Positions 6,508 through 15,364 of a stretch of DNA of 32,389 nucleotides are shown in pieces (positions within the stretch are counted from its first letter, which is position 1; each line of letters begins with the position of its first letter). Source of the DNA: Thermoplasmatota archaeon. GTDB lineage: Archaea; Thermoplasmatota; E2; DHVEG-1. The notes below the pieces were generated by a model. That model saw only the letters and a list, made by a program, of their open reading frames with translations. It made no database searches and was not told the DNA's origin. A program made the position numbers and the translations under genes. Location: contig JAFGPP010000002.1 in the NCBI GenBank assembly GCA_016936135.1, forward strand, positions 1 to 32,389. Reading direction: 5' to 3'.

Positions 6508-8511
6508 TTATTTCTTATTTGTCTCGCAGTCTTGATTTAAACAGACATACCATGGTTTTTTTCCTTTATACTTTATTAAAATTACCGGCGATCCGCAATT
6601 ACAAGTTTTTTCTGTTTTTTGGACAAGTCCTTTTTGGGGAAGAGAATATGTGTTAGTACACTGGGGATAATTTGAACAACCAACAAATCTTTTGCCCTTT
6701 CTAGATATTCTCACCATCATTGTACTGCCACATTTGGGACATTTGCCAATTGCATTTTGTTCCTTGTGGGCATTTGTAATGTTAATTTTAATGCTTTCTT
6801 TTTCTTTTTCAAGAGCATCAACAACTTTGGCCAGCATCTTTCTTGATTCCTTGACGGTATCTTCCAATGTTTTTTTACCCTCAGTAATAAGACTCATATC
6901 TTCTTCCAATATTGCTGTCATTTTTGGTTTTATTACATCACAATCTCCCATGGCATCAATTACTGCAATAGCTATTGACGTAGGTTTTAGAGATGACCCA
7001 AAAATGTATTTTCTATTGTACAACTTGCTAATAATTTCATGGCGCGTTGATTTGGTCCCTAATTGAAGTTGCTCCATTTTTGCAATTAGCGCCCCCTGTG
7101 TATACCGAGATGGTGGCTTGGTTTTATCTTCTTTTAAATTTATTTTTTCAATATTTACAATTTCTCCGTTCTGCAATTTTGGAACAGATTTTCTTTTCTC
7201 TTTAAAATATGGATAAATGGTTCTCCAGTTGGCCTCTAGAATTTTATATCCATCAGCGTTAAATTCCTCACCAGATATATCCAGTGAAACCTCCCCAATT
7301 TCAACTATTGAATCTTTGGCAAGTGTTGCAAGAAATCTTCTACATATCAGTTCATATATTTTTTCCTGATCCGGTTTTAATTTTTTTCCATTGGGAACCC
7401 CAACTGGGTGAATAGGTGGGTGATCAGTCGTAAGTTTTTTTCCTCTTGTAGGTCTCGGTCGGCCATTTGCCAAAACTTCATTTGCCTCCGATGCAAAAGC
7501 CGATTGTGTCAGTTTATTTACTATTGATTTGATGTTTATTGATGAAGGATAAACAGTATTGTCTGTTCTGGGATATGATATGAGCCCAGACATGTATAAC
7601 TCCTCAGCAATACTCATTGCCTGCATGGCAGATATGCCTAATCCTGAAGCAGCCTGAAGAAACGTTGTGGTATTAAAGGGCGATGGGGGTAATTCATTTA
7701 TGATCTCATATTTGACATTTTTTACCTGGGCTTTTGTACAACCCTTAATCTTACAGAATATTTCCTTGGCTTTTTTTTCGTCCCATATTTGCCCTTCGCA
7801 ATAAGTAGCTTCAAAGGTTATTTGCTTTTTCAAAAAAGCAATAATTTTCCAATATGGTTTTGAAATAAAATTTTGAATTTCTTTTTCTCTTTCTACCAAT
7901 ATAGCCAGTGTCGGCGACTGTACTCTACCAATTGATAAAAATTCTCTTCCCAAACGTTGAGAAGTTAAAGATATAAATCTGGTTAAAACTGCACCCCAAA
8001 CTAAATCAATTCTTTGTCTTGCCTCACCTGCATCAGATAAACTGTAGTCCACCTCACCTAATTGATCAAATGCATCTGTTATTTCTTTTGTCGTAATAGC
8101 ACTAAATTTGGCTCTTCTTACATCATTTATTTTAGAATTTTGTTTTATTAGATTAACAGCTTCTACACCGATAAGTTCTCCTTCCCGGTCATAGTCTGTT
8201 GCTACTATTAAAAATGGATTCGCATTTACTAGTGATTTTAGTGCGTTTAAAATACTTTTTTCACTAACATTTTTAATTGGTTCAATTTCAATAAGGTCTC
8301 TAGGGGTTACTTTCTTCCATTGATTGAATTCTTTGGGAAAATCAATATTTACTATGTGTCCCTTTAAACCTATTATTTTCCAAGGCTCATTATTTTTATT
8401 AAATTCATAAACAGGGATCTGGCCAAATCTTGTACTTTTTGATTTTCCTTCGCTTAAAATATGAGCAATTCGCCTTGCAGCAATGTTTTTTTCACAGATT
8501 ATTAATTTCAT
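6508..8511 (-). CDS. topA: DNA topoisomerase I (type IA)
   Basis: The 667-residue enzyme relaxes negatively supercoiled DNA through a tyrosine-DNA intermediate. It opens with a Toprim domain (MKLIICEK at 1-8; acidic 'VATDYDREGELIG' with Asp106, Asp108 and Glu110). The catalytic tyrosine is Tyr313 in 'GLISYPRTDN'. The 'PPSRYTQGALIAKME' and 'GTKSTRHEII' motifs lie near 466-492. Two C-terminal four-cysteine zinc fingers follow (C591/594/612/618 and C637/639/657/662). Length and layout are typical of archaeal topoisomerase I. A TATA-like GTAAATTAATTATAG lies upstream near 8558-8572, divergent from purE. Confidence 0.97.
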   Translation of the reverse strand: MKLIICEKNIAARRIAHILSEGKSKSTRFGQIPVYEFNKNNEPWKIIGLKGHIVNIDFPKEFNQWKKVTPRDLIEIEPIKNVSEKSILNALKSLVNANPFLIVATDYDREGELIGVEAVNLIKQNSKINDVRRAKFSAITTKEITDAFDQLGEVDYSLSDAGEARQRIDLVWGAVLTRFISLTSQRLGREFLSIGRVQSPTLAILVEREKEIQNFISKPYWKIIAFLKKQITFEATYCEGQIWDEKKAKEIFCKIKGCTKAQVKNVKYEIINELPPSPFNTTTFLQAASGLGISAMQAMSIAEELYMSGLISYPRTDNTVYPSSINIKSIVNKLTQSAFASEANEVLANGRPRPTRGKKLTTDHPPIHPVGVPNGKKLKPDQEKIYELICRRFLATLAKDSIVEIGEVSLDISGEEFNADGYKILEANWRTIYPYFKEKRKSVPKLQNGEIVNIEKINLKEDKTKPPSRYTQGALIAKMEQLQLGTKSTRHEIISKLYNRKYIFGSSLKPTSIAIAVIDAMGDCDVIKPKMTAILEEDMSLITEGKKTLEDTVKESRKMLAKVVDALEKEKESIKINITNAHKEQNAIGKCPKCGSTMMVRISRKGKRFVGCSNYPQCTNTYSLPQKGLVQKTEKTCNCGSPVILIKYKGKKPWYVCLNQDCETNKK

Positions 8512-8631
8512 TTTTTATGCCAATTGTTATTTCGATCTAAACATAGATAATTCCTATAATTAATTTACGCCGCGGGTTTTTGAGGTCGAAAATATTAACT
8601 AATACACTAGATATTCCCAAAACTGATATCA

Positions 8632-9078
8632 ATGAAGGTTCATATTATAATGGGTTCAAAATCAGATATGAATGTTGCTGATAAAGCATGTAAAATATTT
8701 AACGAATTTGGTGTGAAATTTGAAACGACTGTTGCCTCTGCACATAGAACCCCTGATTTACTGAAAAAGGTAGTTATTGAAAGCGATGCCGACGTTTTTA
8801 TTGGTATCGCAGGTCTGTCAGCTGCGCTACCCGGGAGTATTGCTACGCTTACCACGAAACCTGTAATAGGCGTACCTGTTAGTGGAAAGGTAAACCTTGA
8901 TGCCATATTATCTATTGTCCAAATGCCTCCTGGAATACCTGTTGGTGCCGTTGGTCTTGACAGAGGAGATAACGCTGCTCTTTTTGCTATAGAAATGCTA
9001 TCTCTGGTTGATAAAAACCTTAGAAAAAGTTTAAAAAAATATAGAGAAAAAATCCAAGAAAAGGCCATATCAAAATAA
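8632..9078 (+). CDS. purE: N5-carboxyaminoimidazole ribonucleotide mutase PurE
   Basis: The 148-residue protein is a single PurE domain: GSKSD at 8-12, SAHRTP at 36-41, '[10 protein letters not shown]', 'KPVIGVPV', and '[12 protein letters not shown]'. It rearranges N5-CAIR to CAIR, or carboxylates AIR directly, in de novo purine synthesis. No purK is in the window. It is followed 12 bp later by GMP synthase, giving a purine operon. A TATA-like AAAATATTA near 8588-8596 lies about 40 nt before the start. Confidence 0.96.
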   Translation: MKVHIIMGSKSDMNVADKACKIFNEFGVKFETTVASAHRTPDLLKKVVIESDADVFIGIAGLSAALPGSIATLTTKPVIGVPVSGKVNLDAILSIVQMPPGIPVGAVGLDRGDNAALFAIEMLSLVDKNLRKSLKKYREKIQEKAISK

Positions 9079-9090
9079 GGATTGAAAAAA

Positions 9091-10038
9091 ATGTTTAATG
9101 CAGAAAAATTCGTGGAAGAAAGCATCTACAAATTAAAAAACACAATTAAAGGAAAGGCACTTATTGCATTTTCTGGAGGGGTTGACAGCACAGTAACTGC
9201 AACATTGGTAAATAAAGCTATTCGAGACAAATTGATCGCAGTTCATGTTGATACAGGTTACATGAGAAAAAACGAATCCCAGCAAGTTGAAACTTTGATG
9301 AAAAAATTGGGATTGAATTATCATATAATAGATGCCAGTAAAGAGTATTATGATAGTTTAATAAATATTGTCGACCCTGAAGAAAAAAGAAAAATAATTG
9401 GTGAAAAATTTATCAGAATATTTGAAAAAGTTGCTCAAAAAGAAGAAGTAGATTTTCTAATTCAGGGAACTATCGCACCAGATTGGATTGAATCTGGGGA
9501 CGGTCTACGGGATACAATTAAATCTCATCACAATGTAGGCGGTCTTCCAAAAGAGATGAAATTAAAAATTGTGGAACCCCTTAGGGATCTATATAAAGAT
9601 GAAGTTAGAGAGGTGGCTAGGACTTTAAAGTTATCAGTAGCAGAGAGACAGCCATTCCCTGGACCTGGTTTGGCAATCAGAATTATCGGAGCTGCAACGA
9701 AAGATAGGGTTGAAATTGTTCGTGAAGCTTGTTTTATCGTTGAAACTGAGATTGATGCAGCAGTATCAAAAGGTAAAATGACTAGACCCTGGCAATATTT
9801 CGCAGTACTAATTCCAATTAAAACAGTTGGGGTTCATGGTGATAAAAGGGCATATGGATACACTATAGCGATTCGTGCTGTAGAAAGCATTGATGCTATG
9901 ACTTGTTCATATAGCAATATTCCTCATGAAGTTCTTGACAGAATTTCTATTCAAATCACAAATAGTTTAGGAGAAAAAATTAACCGTATAGTTTACGACA
10001 TCACACATAAGCCTCCGGGTACTGTTGAGTGGGAATAA
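9091..10038 (+). CDS. guaAB: GMP synthase subunit B, ATP-pyrophosphatase domain
   Basis: This is the archaeal split form of GMP synthase; subunit B adenylates XMP and accepts ammonia from subunit A. The PP-loop SGGVDST is at 28-34, 'GTIAPDWIES' and 'HHNVGGLP' follow, then the dimerisation part with 'ERQPFPGPGLAIRI' and the C-terminal 'ITHKPPGTVEWE' that closes the family. A TTG at 9082 is in frame, but ATG 9091 gives MFNAEKFVEE, which fits the usual N-terminus. The stop at 10036-10038 touches the subunit A start (TAATG), so the two subunits are translationally coupled. Confidence 0.96.
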   Translation: MFNAEKFVEESIYKLKNTIKGKALIAFSGGVDSTVTATLVNKAIRDKLIAVHVDTGYMRKNESQQVETLMKKLGLNYHIIDASKEYYDSLINIVDPEEKRKIIGEKFIRIFEKVAQKEEVDFLIQGTIAPDWIESGDGLRDTIKSHHNVGGLPKEMKLKIVEPLRDLYKDEVREVARTLKLSVAERQPFPGPGLAIRIIGAATKDRVEIVREACFIVETEIDAAVSKGKMTRPWQYFAVLIPIKTVGVHGDKRAYGYTIAIRAVESIDAMTCSYSNIPHEVLDRISIQITNSLGEKINRIVYDITHKPPGTVEWE

Positions 10039-10613
10039 TGGTCAGAATTTTAGTCGTTGATAATGGAGGGCAATGGACACATCGCGAGTGGAGAACACTT
10101 CGCGATCTTGGAGTTGATACAAAAATTTTTCCCAATACTGCTAAATTTGAAGAATTTGAAAATTATGGAGTTGATGGCTTGGTACTGTCAGGGGGTGCCC
10201 CCCGCATGGGACTACAAAATAATCTTGGAAATTGTAAAGAATATTTACAAAAGGCCAACTTTCCAATTCTAGGGATTTGTGCAGGACATCAATTCATGGC
10301 AAGATTTTTTGGAGGAAATGTGAAACCATCGAAAATACCTGAGTTTGGGAAAGTTGAATTGCAAATTTTGTCCAAGGATAGTTTGCTTTTTAAAGATCTG
10401 CCAAAAAAATCTATTGTTTGGGAGTCACATAACGATGAAGTCGTTGAATTACCCCCTACATTTGAGTTGCTAGCAAGTAGCGAGAATTGTTTAATTCAGG
10501 CTATGCAACATAAAACAAAACCATTATTTGGACTGCAGTTTCATCCCGAGGTCAAACACACAGAATTTGGTGAAAAAATTTTTTCTAATTTTATTACAAT
10601 TTGTGAGGAGTAA
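10038..10613 (+). CDS. guaAA: GMP synthase subunit A, glutamine amidotransferase
   Basis: Class I glutamine amidotransferase of 191 residues that hydrolyses glutamine and passes ammonia to subunit B. The triad is Cys81 (GICAGHQ), His169 and Glu171 (QFHPEV). 'VLSGGAPRMG' near 49-58 is the family's oxyanion strand. An in-frame GTG exists at 10029, but the ATG at 10038 shares its A with the TAA stop of subunit B, and it starts exactly at the 'MVRILVVDNGGQ' typical of archaeal subunit A, so I use it. Confidence 0.95.
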   Translation: MVRILVVDNGGQWTHREWRTLRDLGVDTKIFPNTAKFEEFENYGVDGLVLSGGAPRMGLQNNLGNCKEYLQKANFPILGICAGHQFMARFFGGNVKPSKIPEFGKVELQILSKDSLLFKDLPKKSIVWESHNDEVVELPPTFELLASSENCLIQAMQHKTKPLFGLQFHPEVKHTEFGEKIFSNFITICEE

Positions 10614-10661
10614 TTATTTACATAAATCCTAAAACATTATCTAAACTCAAATTGACAAATC

Positions 10662-10853
10662 CTAGTGTTTTTTTAAGTATTTAATAAAAAATGGTTTTGG
10701 ATGCATCGGTGTTTGACTAAATTGTTCTTTGTAGCAGCTCAGACAAAATCGATCTTTTGAACAAAAATTAAAAATTAGCTTATTAGATGGAAATTCTTTT
10801 CCGCATCCACAACATTTACTTTTTCTGATATTTTTTGATTCTTTTTGTCGCAT
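10662..10853 (-). CDS. Small zinc-ribbon protein
   Basis: A 63-residue basic protein with one zinc-binding knuckle pair: 'CCGCGKEF' and 'FCSKDRFCLSCY', giving CxxC plus CxxxxxCxxC-like cysteines at about 14-17 and 31-40. No membrane segment or signal. It lies last in the leftward lipid cluster, 95 bp after ubiX, with its own TATA-like AT stretch near 10890-10905, so it may be transcribed separately. Function unknown; such proteins often bind RNA or assist larger enzymes. Confidence 0.6.
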   Translation of the reverse strand: MRQKESKNIRKSKCCGCGKEFPSNKLIFNFCSKDRFCLSCYKEQFSQTPMHPKPFFIKYLKKH

Positions 10854-10948
10854 TATATCATCAACGTGTTATCAATTATCACGATTTTGATTAAACTTAT
10901 ACTTAAATATACCCTGAAATTTTGTCAAAATGAGAAAGCTTGGAAAAA

Positions 10949-11500
10949 TTAAGCCCATTTTTTATAAAGTGAGTGGGAAATTCCCAATTGATCAAGTATT
11001 TTTCCAACAATAAAATCTATGATTTCTTCAATTTTTTGTGGTTTATGATAAAAGCTAGGCATTGCAGGTAAAATAACTGCCCCATTCTGCTTAGCTGATA
11101 CCATGTTTTTGAGTGTTGCCAAATCTAAAGGTGTTTCACGTAATACTAAAATTACTTTTTTTCCTTCTTTAAGACAGCACATTGCTGATCTTGCTGTAAG
11201 AGTTTCGCAATAACCATTTGCAATTGCCGAAAGCGTTTTGATACTACATGGAACAATTATCATCGCTCCTATTTGAAATGACCCGCTTGCTGGCCCAGCA
11301 AAAAGGTTGTCATCATCATAAAAAAAATCTGCTAATTTTTTTACGTTGATTAAAGGATGATTAGTTTCGTATTGCATGATTTTTTTAGCACTACCTGTAA
11401 TTATCAAATGAATCTCGTCCTCGGTTTTTGCCAATTCTTCAAGGAGTTTGATTCCGTAAATAATGCCTGATGCACCGCCAATACTTACCAAAATTTTCAA
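10949..11500 (-). CDS. ubiX: Flavin prenyltransferase UbiX
   Basis: The 183-residue protein makes prenylated FMN from FMN and dimethylallyl phosphate for UbiD-type decarboxylases. Family motifs are present in order: 'GGASGIIYGIKLLEEL' near 8-23, 'GPASGSFQIGAMIIVPCSIKTLSAIANGY', 'LKEGKKVILVLRETPLDLATLKNM', and 'PAMPSFYHKPQKIEEIIDF'. Archaea need prFMN for the UbiD-like anhydromevalonate phosphate decarboxylase of their mevalonate pathway, so a place next to GGGP synthase makes sense as isoprenoid supply. No ubiD is in the window. The gene lies 7 bp after the GGGP synthase stop. Confidence 0.93.
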   Translation of the reverse strand: MKILVSIGGASGIIYGIKLLEELAKTEDEIHLIITGSAKKIMQYETNHPLINVKKLADFFYDDDNLFAGPASGSFQIGAMIIVPCSIKTLSAIANGYCETLTARSAMCCLKEGKKVILVLRETPLDLATLKNMVSAKQNGAVILPAMPSFYHKPQKIEEIIDFIVGKILDQLGISHSLYKKWA

Positions 11501-11507
11501 AATTATC

Positions 11508-12245
11508 TCACTCCTCTATAGCTTCTACTAATCTCCTCAAAGATACGGACAAATTATTCTCTGTTTCTAGAGTCGTGCCTGTCACTATAATGTCAGCTCC
11601 TGCTTTAGCTTTCTTACGTGCCTCTTTAATATTACGGATTCCGCCTCCTACTATAAGGGGAATATCTATTTTTTGTTTTACTGCCGAAACCATCTCATCG
11701 GATACTGGATCTGGTGCACCTGAACCCGCCTCAAGATAAAAAAATTTCATGCCCAGATATTGTGACGCAAGAGCGTATCCAACTGCAGTACCAATATCAT
11801 CCCTCTTTACAAGATCGACTTCTCCAACCTTCCCGGCAGTCATTCCCGGCTCAACAATTAAATATCCCATAGATATCGTTTCTAATCCCACCTGTTTTAC
11901 GAATTTTGCCCCCTTTACATGTTCCCTAATTACATAACCTAGATTTCTTGAGTTCAGTAAGCTCATAAAAAACATTGCATCGGCATATTTACTAAGAAAT
12001 TTTGCACCTGAAGGAAATAAAATAACCGGCAGTTTGGAATTATTTTTAATAATTTTTACTGTATCATCAACTTGTTTACAAGAAGTAAGTGTCGAGCCGC
12101 CAACCATCACAGCGCTACTTCCTGCTTCTTCAGCAATTTTGGCCAATTCGCCTGCAACTTTAGGAGATTGTTTATCAGGGTCCAATAAAGAAAAATGTAA
12201 TGTCTTCTTTTTAGACTCTTTTATTATTAAATCTGCAATACTCAT
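11508..12245 (-). CDS. Geranylgeranylglyceryl-phosphate synthase
   Basis: The TIM-barrel prenyltransferase joins sn-glycerol-1-phosphate to geranylgeranyl diphosphate, the first ether bond of archaeal membrane lipids. The 245-residue product shows 'LHFSLLDPDKQ' near the start, 'SSAVMVGGSTLT', 'ILFPSGAKFLS', 'YLIVEPGMTAGKVG', 'YLEAGSGAPDPVS', and 'PLIVGGGIRNIKEA', all family signatures. The ORF opens with TTG at 12254, but ATG 12245 (MSIADLI) is the better start. It lies 27 bp after the monophosphatase gene and 7 bp before ubiX in a leftward operon. Confidence 0.96.
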   Translation of the reverse strand: MSIADLIIKESKKKTLHFSLLDPDKQSPKVAGELAKIAEEAGSSAVMVGGSTLTSCKQVDDTVKIIKNNSKLPVILFPSGAKFLSKYADAMFFMSLLNSRNLGYVIREHVKGAKFVKQVGLETISMGYLIVEPGMTAGKVGEVDLVKRDDIGTAVGYALASQYLGMKFFYLEAGSGAPDPVSDEMVSAVKQKIDIPLIVGGGIRNIKEARKKAKAGADIIVTGTTLETENNLSVSLRRLVEAIEE

Positions 12246-12272
12246 ACTCAGCAATAAGGAAGATGGGCAATA

Positions 12273-13064
12273 TTAATTTTTACCAAGAGAAATAAGATTT
12301 TTTACTAACTCATTATTGCAACAAGCAATAACGCTGGTTCTTTCATCCAGAGAGATTTTCATATCAAGATTCTCGCCCGATATGTTGGTAACAACCCCGC
12401 CTGCCTCTCGAATTACAAGCGTTGAGGCGGCAATATCAGTTATTCTAAGATATTCTTTACTTACTATATAGTAATCAAATGCCCCTACTGCAACCATACA
12501 CATTTCTAGAGAGGCAGCCCCAAGGGATCTAATCTTTCCTTTTTTAGCAAGGTCAATGGCCAAATCATCTGCGTTAATGCCCAATGCAATTGAAACCAAA
12601 ACATCATTGGATGGAATCTCAGGTATCGCAAATCTTTGATTATTTAGAAATGCGCCATTGTTTTTTTCAGCTATAAACAAATCTCCTGTAGGAATATTTC
12701 TTACAACTCCGTATTCTATATCTTCAAGATATTTTTTTCCAACTCCCAGGCTTACACCAAAAAAAGGAATGCCACGATATGCATTTCTAGTCCCGTCTAT
12801 TGGGTCTAGAACAAATGTATACTTGCCCCCAAAATCAACAAACCCCGCTTCTTCACTCAAAATATTAACTGGAATTTTTGACTTTTTTATGAAAGATAAG
12901 GCTATCTTTTCAGCAATATCGTCAATATATTTTGTTGGTGTTCCATCAGCACCTATACCGACATTTGTACCAAATTTATGAATATCTATTTTATATTCTC
13001 GTTTAATTTTACGGTAAATTTTATCCACTGTTTGCCTTGCGAGTAGTTTTATTTTTGCATCCAT
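12273..13064 (-). CDS. suhB: Inositol-1-monophosphatase / fructose-1,6-bisphosphatase family
   Basis: Metal-dependent sugar phosphatase. In the 263-residue product, Glu71 (SEEAG), Asp87 and Asp90 (DPIDGTRNAY) form the metal site, and a C-terminal 'LRITDIAASTLVIREAGG' gives the last Asp. Archaeal members often hydrolyse both inositol 1-phosphate and fructose 1,6-bisphosphate; the former would feed archaetidylinositol synthesis. The open frame starts at 13109, but the ATG at 13064 (MDAKIKLLAR) has a TATA-like CTTTTATAAT about 30 nt upstream and a normal family N-terminus, so I take it as a leaderless or short-leader start. Neighbours are the lipid genes. Confidence 0.9.
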   Translation of the reverse strand: MDAKIKLLARQTVDKIYRKIKREYKIDIHKFGTNVGIGADGTPTKYIDDIAEKIALSFIKKSKIPVNILSEEAGFVDFGGKYTFVLDPIDGTRNAYRGIPFFGVSLGVGKKYLEDIEYGVVRNIPTGDLFIAEKNNGAFLNNQRFAIPEIPSNDVLVSIALGINADDLAIDLAKKGKIRSLGAASLEMCMVAVGAFDYYIVSKEYLRITDIAASTLVIREAGGVVTNISGENLDMKISLDERTSVIACCNNELVKNLISLGKN

Positions 13065-13122
13065 TGTCAAGAAATGCAACACAGGTACAATTATAAAAGT
13101 TATTAGCATAAAAAATTTAGAT

Positions 13123-13974
13123 CTATTTTGTTGTATGTTTAGTCAAGTTTCCATGGTAAGATACGAAAAATACAATGAATGCCCCTAGAATTCCAAATAA
13201 AATATTAAACATCAAATTTTCAGCAGCAAGATTCATTTTTTCCGCAGGAATTCTCAAAGCCCCTACCATTAAACCTATAATAAAAGTAATTGTTGGACCT
13301 CTGTATTTATTAAATAAATATGAAAGTAGTCTAGAAAAAACAAGTAGTCCAATTAACCCACCAACAACATATACAATTGCAAAAGATAGTTTGGAAAAAT
13401 CCAAGTGCTCAATTTCCTGAAGAACTCCCAACATAAATTCATATTGGCCTAATAAGTAGAGTATAAACGCACCAGAGATACCGGGGAGAATCATAGCACA
13501 AAATGAAATGATTCCTGAGAAAAAAATAATCAGATGAGAATTCTCTGTTTGAACTCCTTGTAAACCAACAATCAATAGTCCAGCTATTAAACCAAAAAAA
13601 ATAAACCAGGTTGATTTCCACGTAACCTCAAACCTAATTCTAATAAACATTACACATGCTGATGATATTATCAATCCAAAAAAAAATGCAGATGTATATG
13701 ATGGATAGTTATCAAACAATAACTTAAGAACCGGTGCGAGAGCAAGAAATGCTACGCATATCCCTGCCAATAATGGCAACAAAAAAGGAAAATCAATATT
13801 TAGAAAATTTTTTTTAGCTTTTTTTAGATAATTTTTACTTACAAATCCCCTTACAAGATTAGGAATAATTTTTAAATCAATTGATTTGATTGATTGGATC
13901 AAACGTTCATAAATACCAGTTATCAGCGCAATTGTACCTCCAGATATGCCTGGAATGATGTCAGCACTTCCCAT
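13123..13974 (-). CDS. DUF368 membrane protein, PopT-type polyprenyl-phosphate translocase family
   Basis: Polytopic membrane protein of 283 residues or more. It carries the two inverted-repeat signatures of DUF368, 'ADIIPGISGGTIALI' at the start and 'AMILPGISGAFILYL' in the middle, with about eight hydrophobic segments. Bacterial DUF368 proteins recycle undecaprenyl phosphate across the membrane; an archaeal one would be expected to move dolichyl-type phosphate used by AglB, which lies 2 kb away. The first canonical start, ATG 13974, cuts into the conserved K-G-L-x-M-G element; an open frame with no ATG/GTG/TTG continues to about 14031, so the true start is uncertain. Confidence 0.85.
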   Translation of the reverse strand: MGSADIIPGISGGTIALITGIYERLIQSIKSIDLKIIPNLVRGFVSKNYLKKAKKNFLNIDFPFLLPLLAGICVAFLALAPVLKLLFDNYPSYTSAFFFGLIISSACVMFIRIRFEVTWKSTWFIFFGLIAGLLIVGLQGVQTENSHLIIFFSGIISFCAMILPGISGAFILYLLGQYEFMLGVLQEIEHLDFSKLSFAIVYVVGGLIGLLVFSRLLSYLFNKYRGPTITFIIGLMVGALRIPAEKMNLAAENLMFNILFGILGAFIVFFVSYHGNLTKHTTK

Positions 13975-14071
13975 AAAAAGTCCTTTAAAAAATAATGTTA
14001 TGGATTCAAAATATCGATTCTTGTGATTCAGTTAGTCACCAAGGAGGGTAGAGTATATCAAAATAAAATAC

Positions 14072-15364
14072 TTATTGAATTGTAGAAGATATTTGTTTGC
14101 AAAAACCCATGTCAACTACAATTTCCTTCTCTTTAATTATTTGTTCGCCCCGTAGAAACACATCGGTTGGGAACAGAGCTTCTTTACCCTCAAATGGTGT
14201 CCATTCGCATTTATAATGAAGGGACTTTGCCTTAATTTTAGATATTTTGCTAAAATCGACAGCGATAAAATCTGCGTCCATGCCAACAGAAAAATTTCCC
14301 TTTGGAACACCGATTATTTCTGCAGGCCGTTTACACATTATTGAGGTGGCTAATTGAAGGTCTAATTTGTCCTTTTTTACCAATGCTAACAACATTGGGT
14401 ACATTGTTTCCACCCCGGGCATGCCTGAAGGTGCGACATCAAAATTTTGTTCTTTTTCTTCAATTGTATGAGGAGCATGGTCTGATTCTACTATATCAAT
14501 ATCGCCGGTTTTTAAAGCTAACCATAAAGATTCGCGATCAATTGCAGACCTAATCGGCGGATTTACTTTGAAAAAACTAGATTTTGTGTTGATGTTTTCT
14601 ACATCAAAAAACAAATGATGTGGAGTTGAACCAACACTTATATTACTGGGTCTATTTCTTAGCACATTTAGGCCTTCTAAAGAAGACAAATGACAGATAT
14701 GTATCCTTTGCTGAGAATCTAAGGCAGCATTTAGTACATTTAGAATTGCTGTTTTTTCGCAAATTGCAGGTCTAGATGCAACGTGATCAATACAATCAGA
14801 TGATAATTTCTTATACTTCTGGAGACACGTGTCGTCCTCAGCATGGAAAAAAATAGGTTTATTAATAACCTCGTTTGAAGAAAGTACGAACTTTAAATTA
14901 TCTTTGTTAAGTTTGATGGCTTGTGTACTTTCACCTAAGAATATTTTGAAGCCTTGGCAATGTTTGTTTAATTCTGATAATCTTGAACAGTTTTCATTGG
15001 ATATTGCTGCAAATAAGCCAAAATCTATGTAGCTTTTTTTGCTTACAATTTTTTTCTTCTTTTCAAGTAATTCCATAGATGTGACAGGAGGTATTGTGTT
15101 TGGCATATCACAAATGCAAGTTATTCCCCCATATGCTGCTGACATTGAGCCGGTTTTAAAGTCTTCCTTATGAATATTTCCAGGATCTCTAAAATGTACA
15201 TGAACATCTATGCCTGTAGGCAATATAATCTTGTTGGAAAATGAACAGACTTTATCCCCCGATAGTATCTTTTTAATCACACATATCTTCCCATCTTTGA
15301 TTCCAAGACAACATTCTTCAATTTTTCCTTGAATCAGGACCTTTCCTCTAATAACAAGATCCAT
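14072..15364 (-). CDS. pyrC: Dihydroorotase
   Basis: Zinc amidohydrolase that closes carbamoyl-aspartate to dihydroorotate in pyrimidine synthesis. The 430-residue enzyme shows the HVHFRDPG metal site (His55, His57), 'CDMPNTIPP', a lysine in 'GFKIFLGES' at the carboxylated-lysine position, 'HAEDD', 'ICHLSS' and 'ESDHAPHT'. The ORF starts with TTG at 15367, but ATG 15364 is 13 nt from an AGGGAG ribosome binding site. It overlaps the upstream AMMECR1 gene by 17 nt. No other pyr genes are adjacent apart from the PRPP synthetase 4.6 kb away. Confidence 0.95.
   Translation of the reverse strand: MDLVIRGKVLIQGKIEECCLGIKDGKICVIKKILSGDKVCSFSNKIILPTGIDVHVHFRDPGNIHKEDFKTGSMSAAYGGITCICDMPNTIPPVTSMELLEKKKKIVSKKSYIDFGLFAAISNENCSRLSELNKHCQGFKIFLGESTQAIKLNKDNLKFVLSSNEVINKPIFFHAEDDTCLQKYKKLSSDCIDHVASRPAICEKTAILNVLNAALDSQQRIHICHLSSLEGLNVLRNRPSNISVGSTPHHLFFDVENINTKSSFFKVNPPIRSAIDRESLWLALKTGDIDIVESDHAPHTIEEKEQNFDVAPSGMPGVETMYPMLLALVKKDKLDLQLATSIMCKRPAEIIGVPKGNFSVGMDADFIAVDFSKISKIKAKSLHYKCEWTPFEGKEALFPTDVFLRGEQIIKEKEIVVDMGFCKQISSTIQ

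Noticed and set aside
8640-9125. 161-codon minus-strand frame opposite purE
   Set aside because: PurE on the plus strand matches its family end to end; the minus frame is a shadow.
10057-10272. 71-codon frame inside the glutaminase gene
   Set aside because: It is an out-of-frame shadow of a strongly matching GMP synthase subunit.
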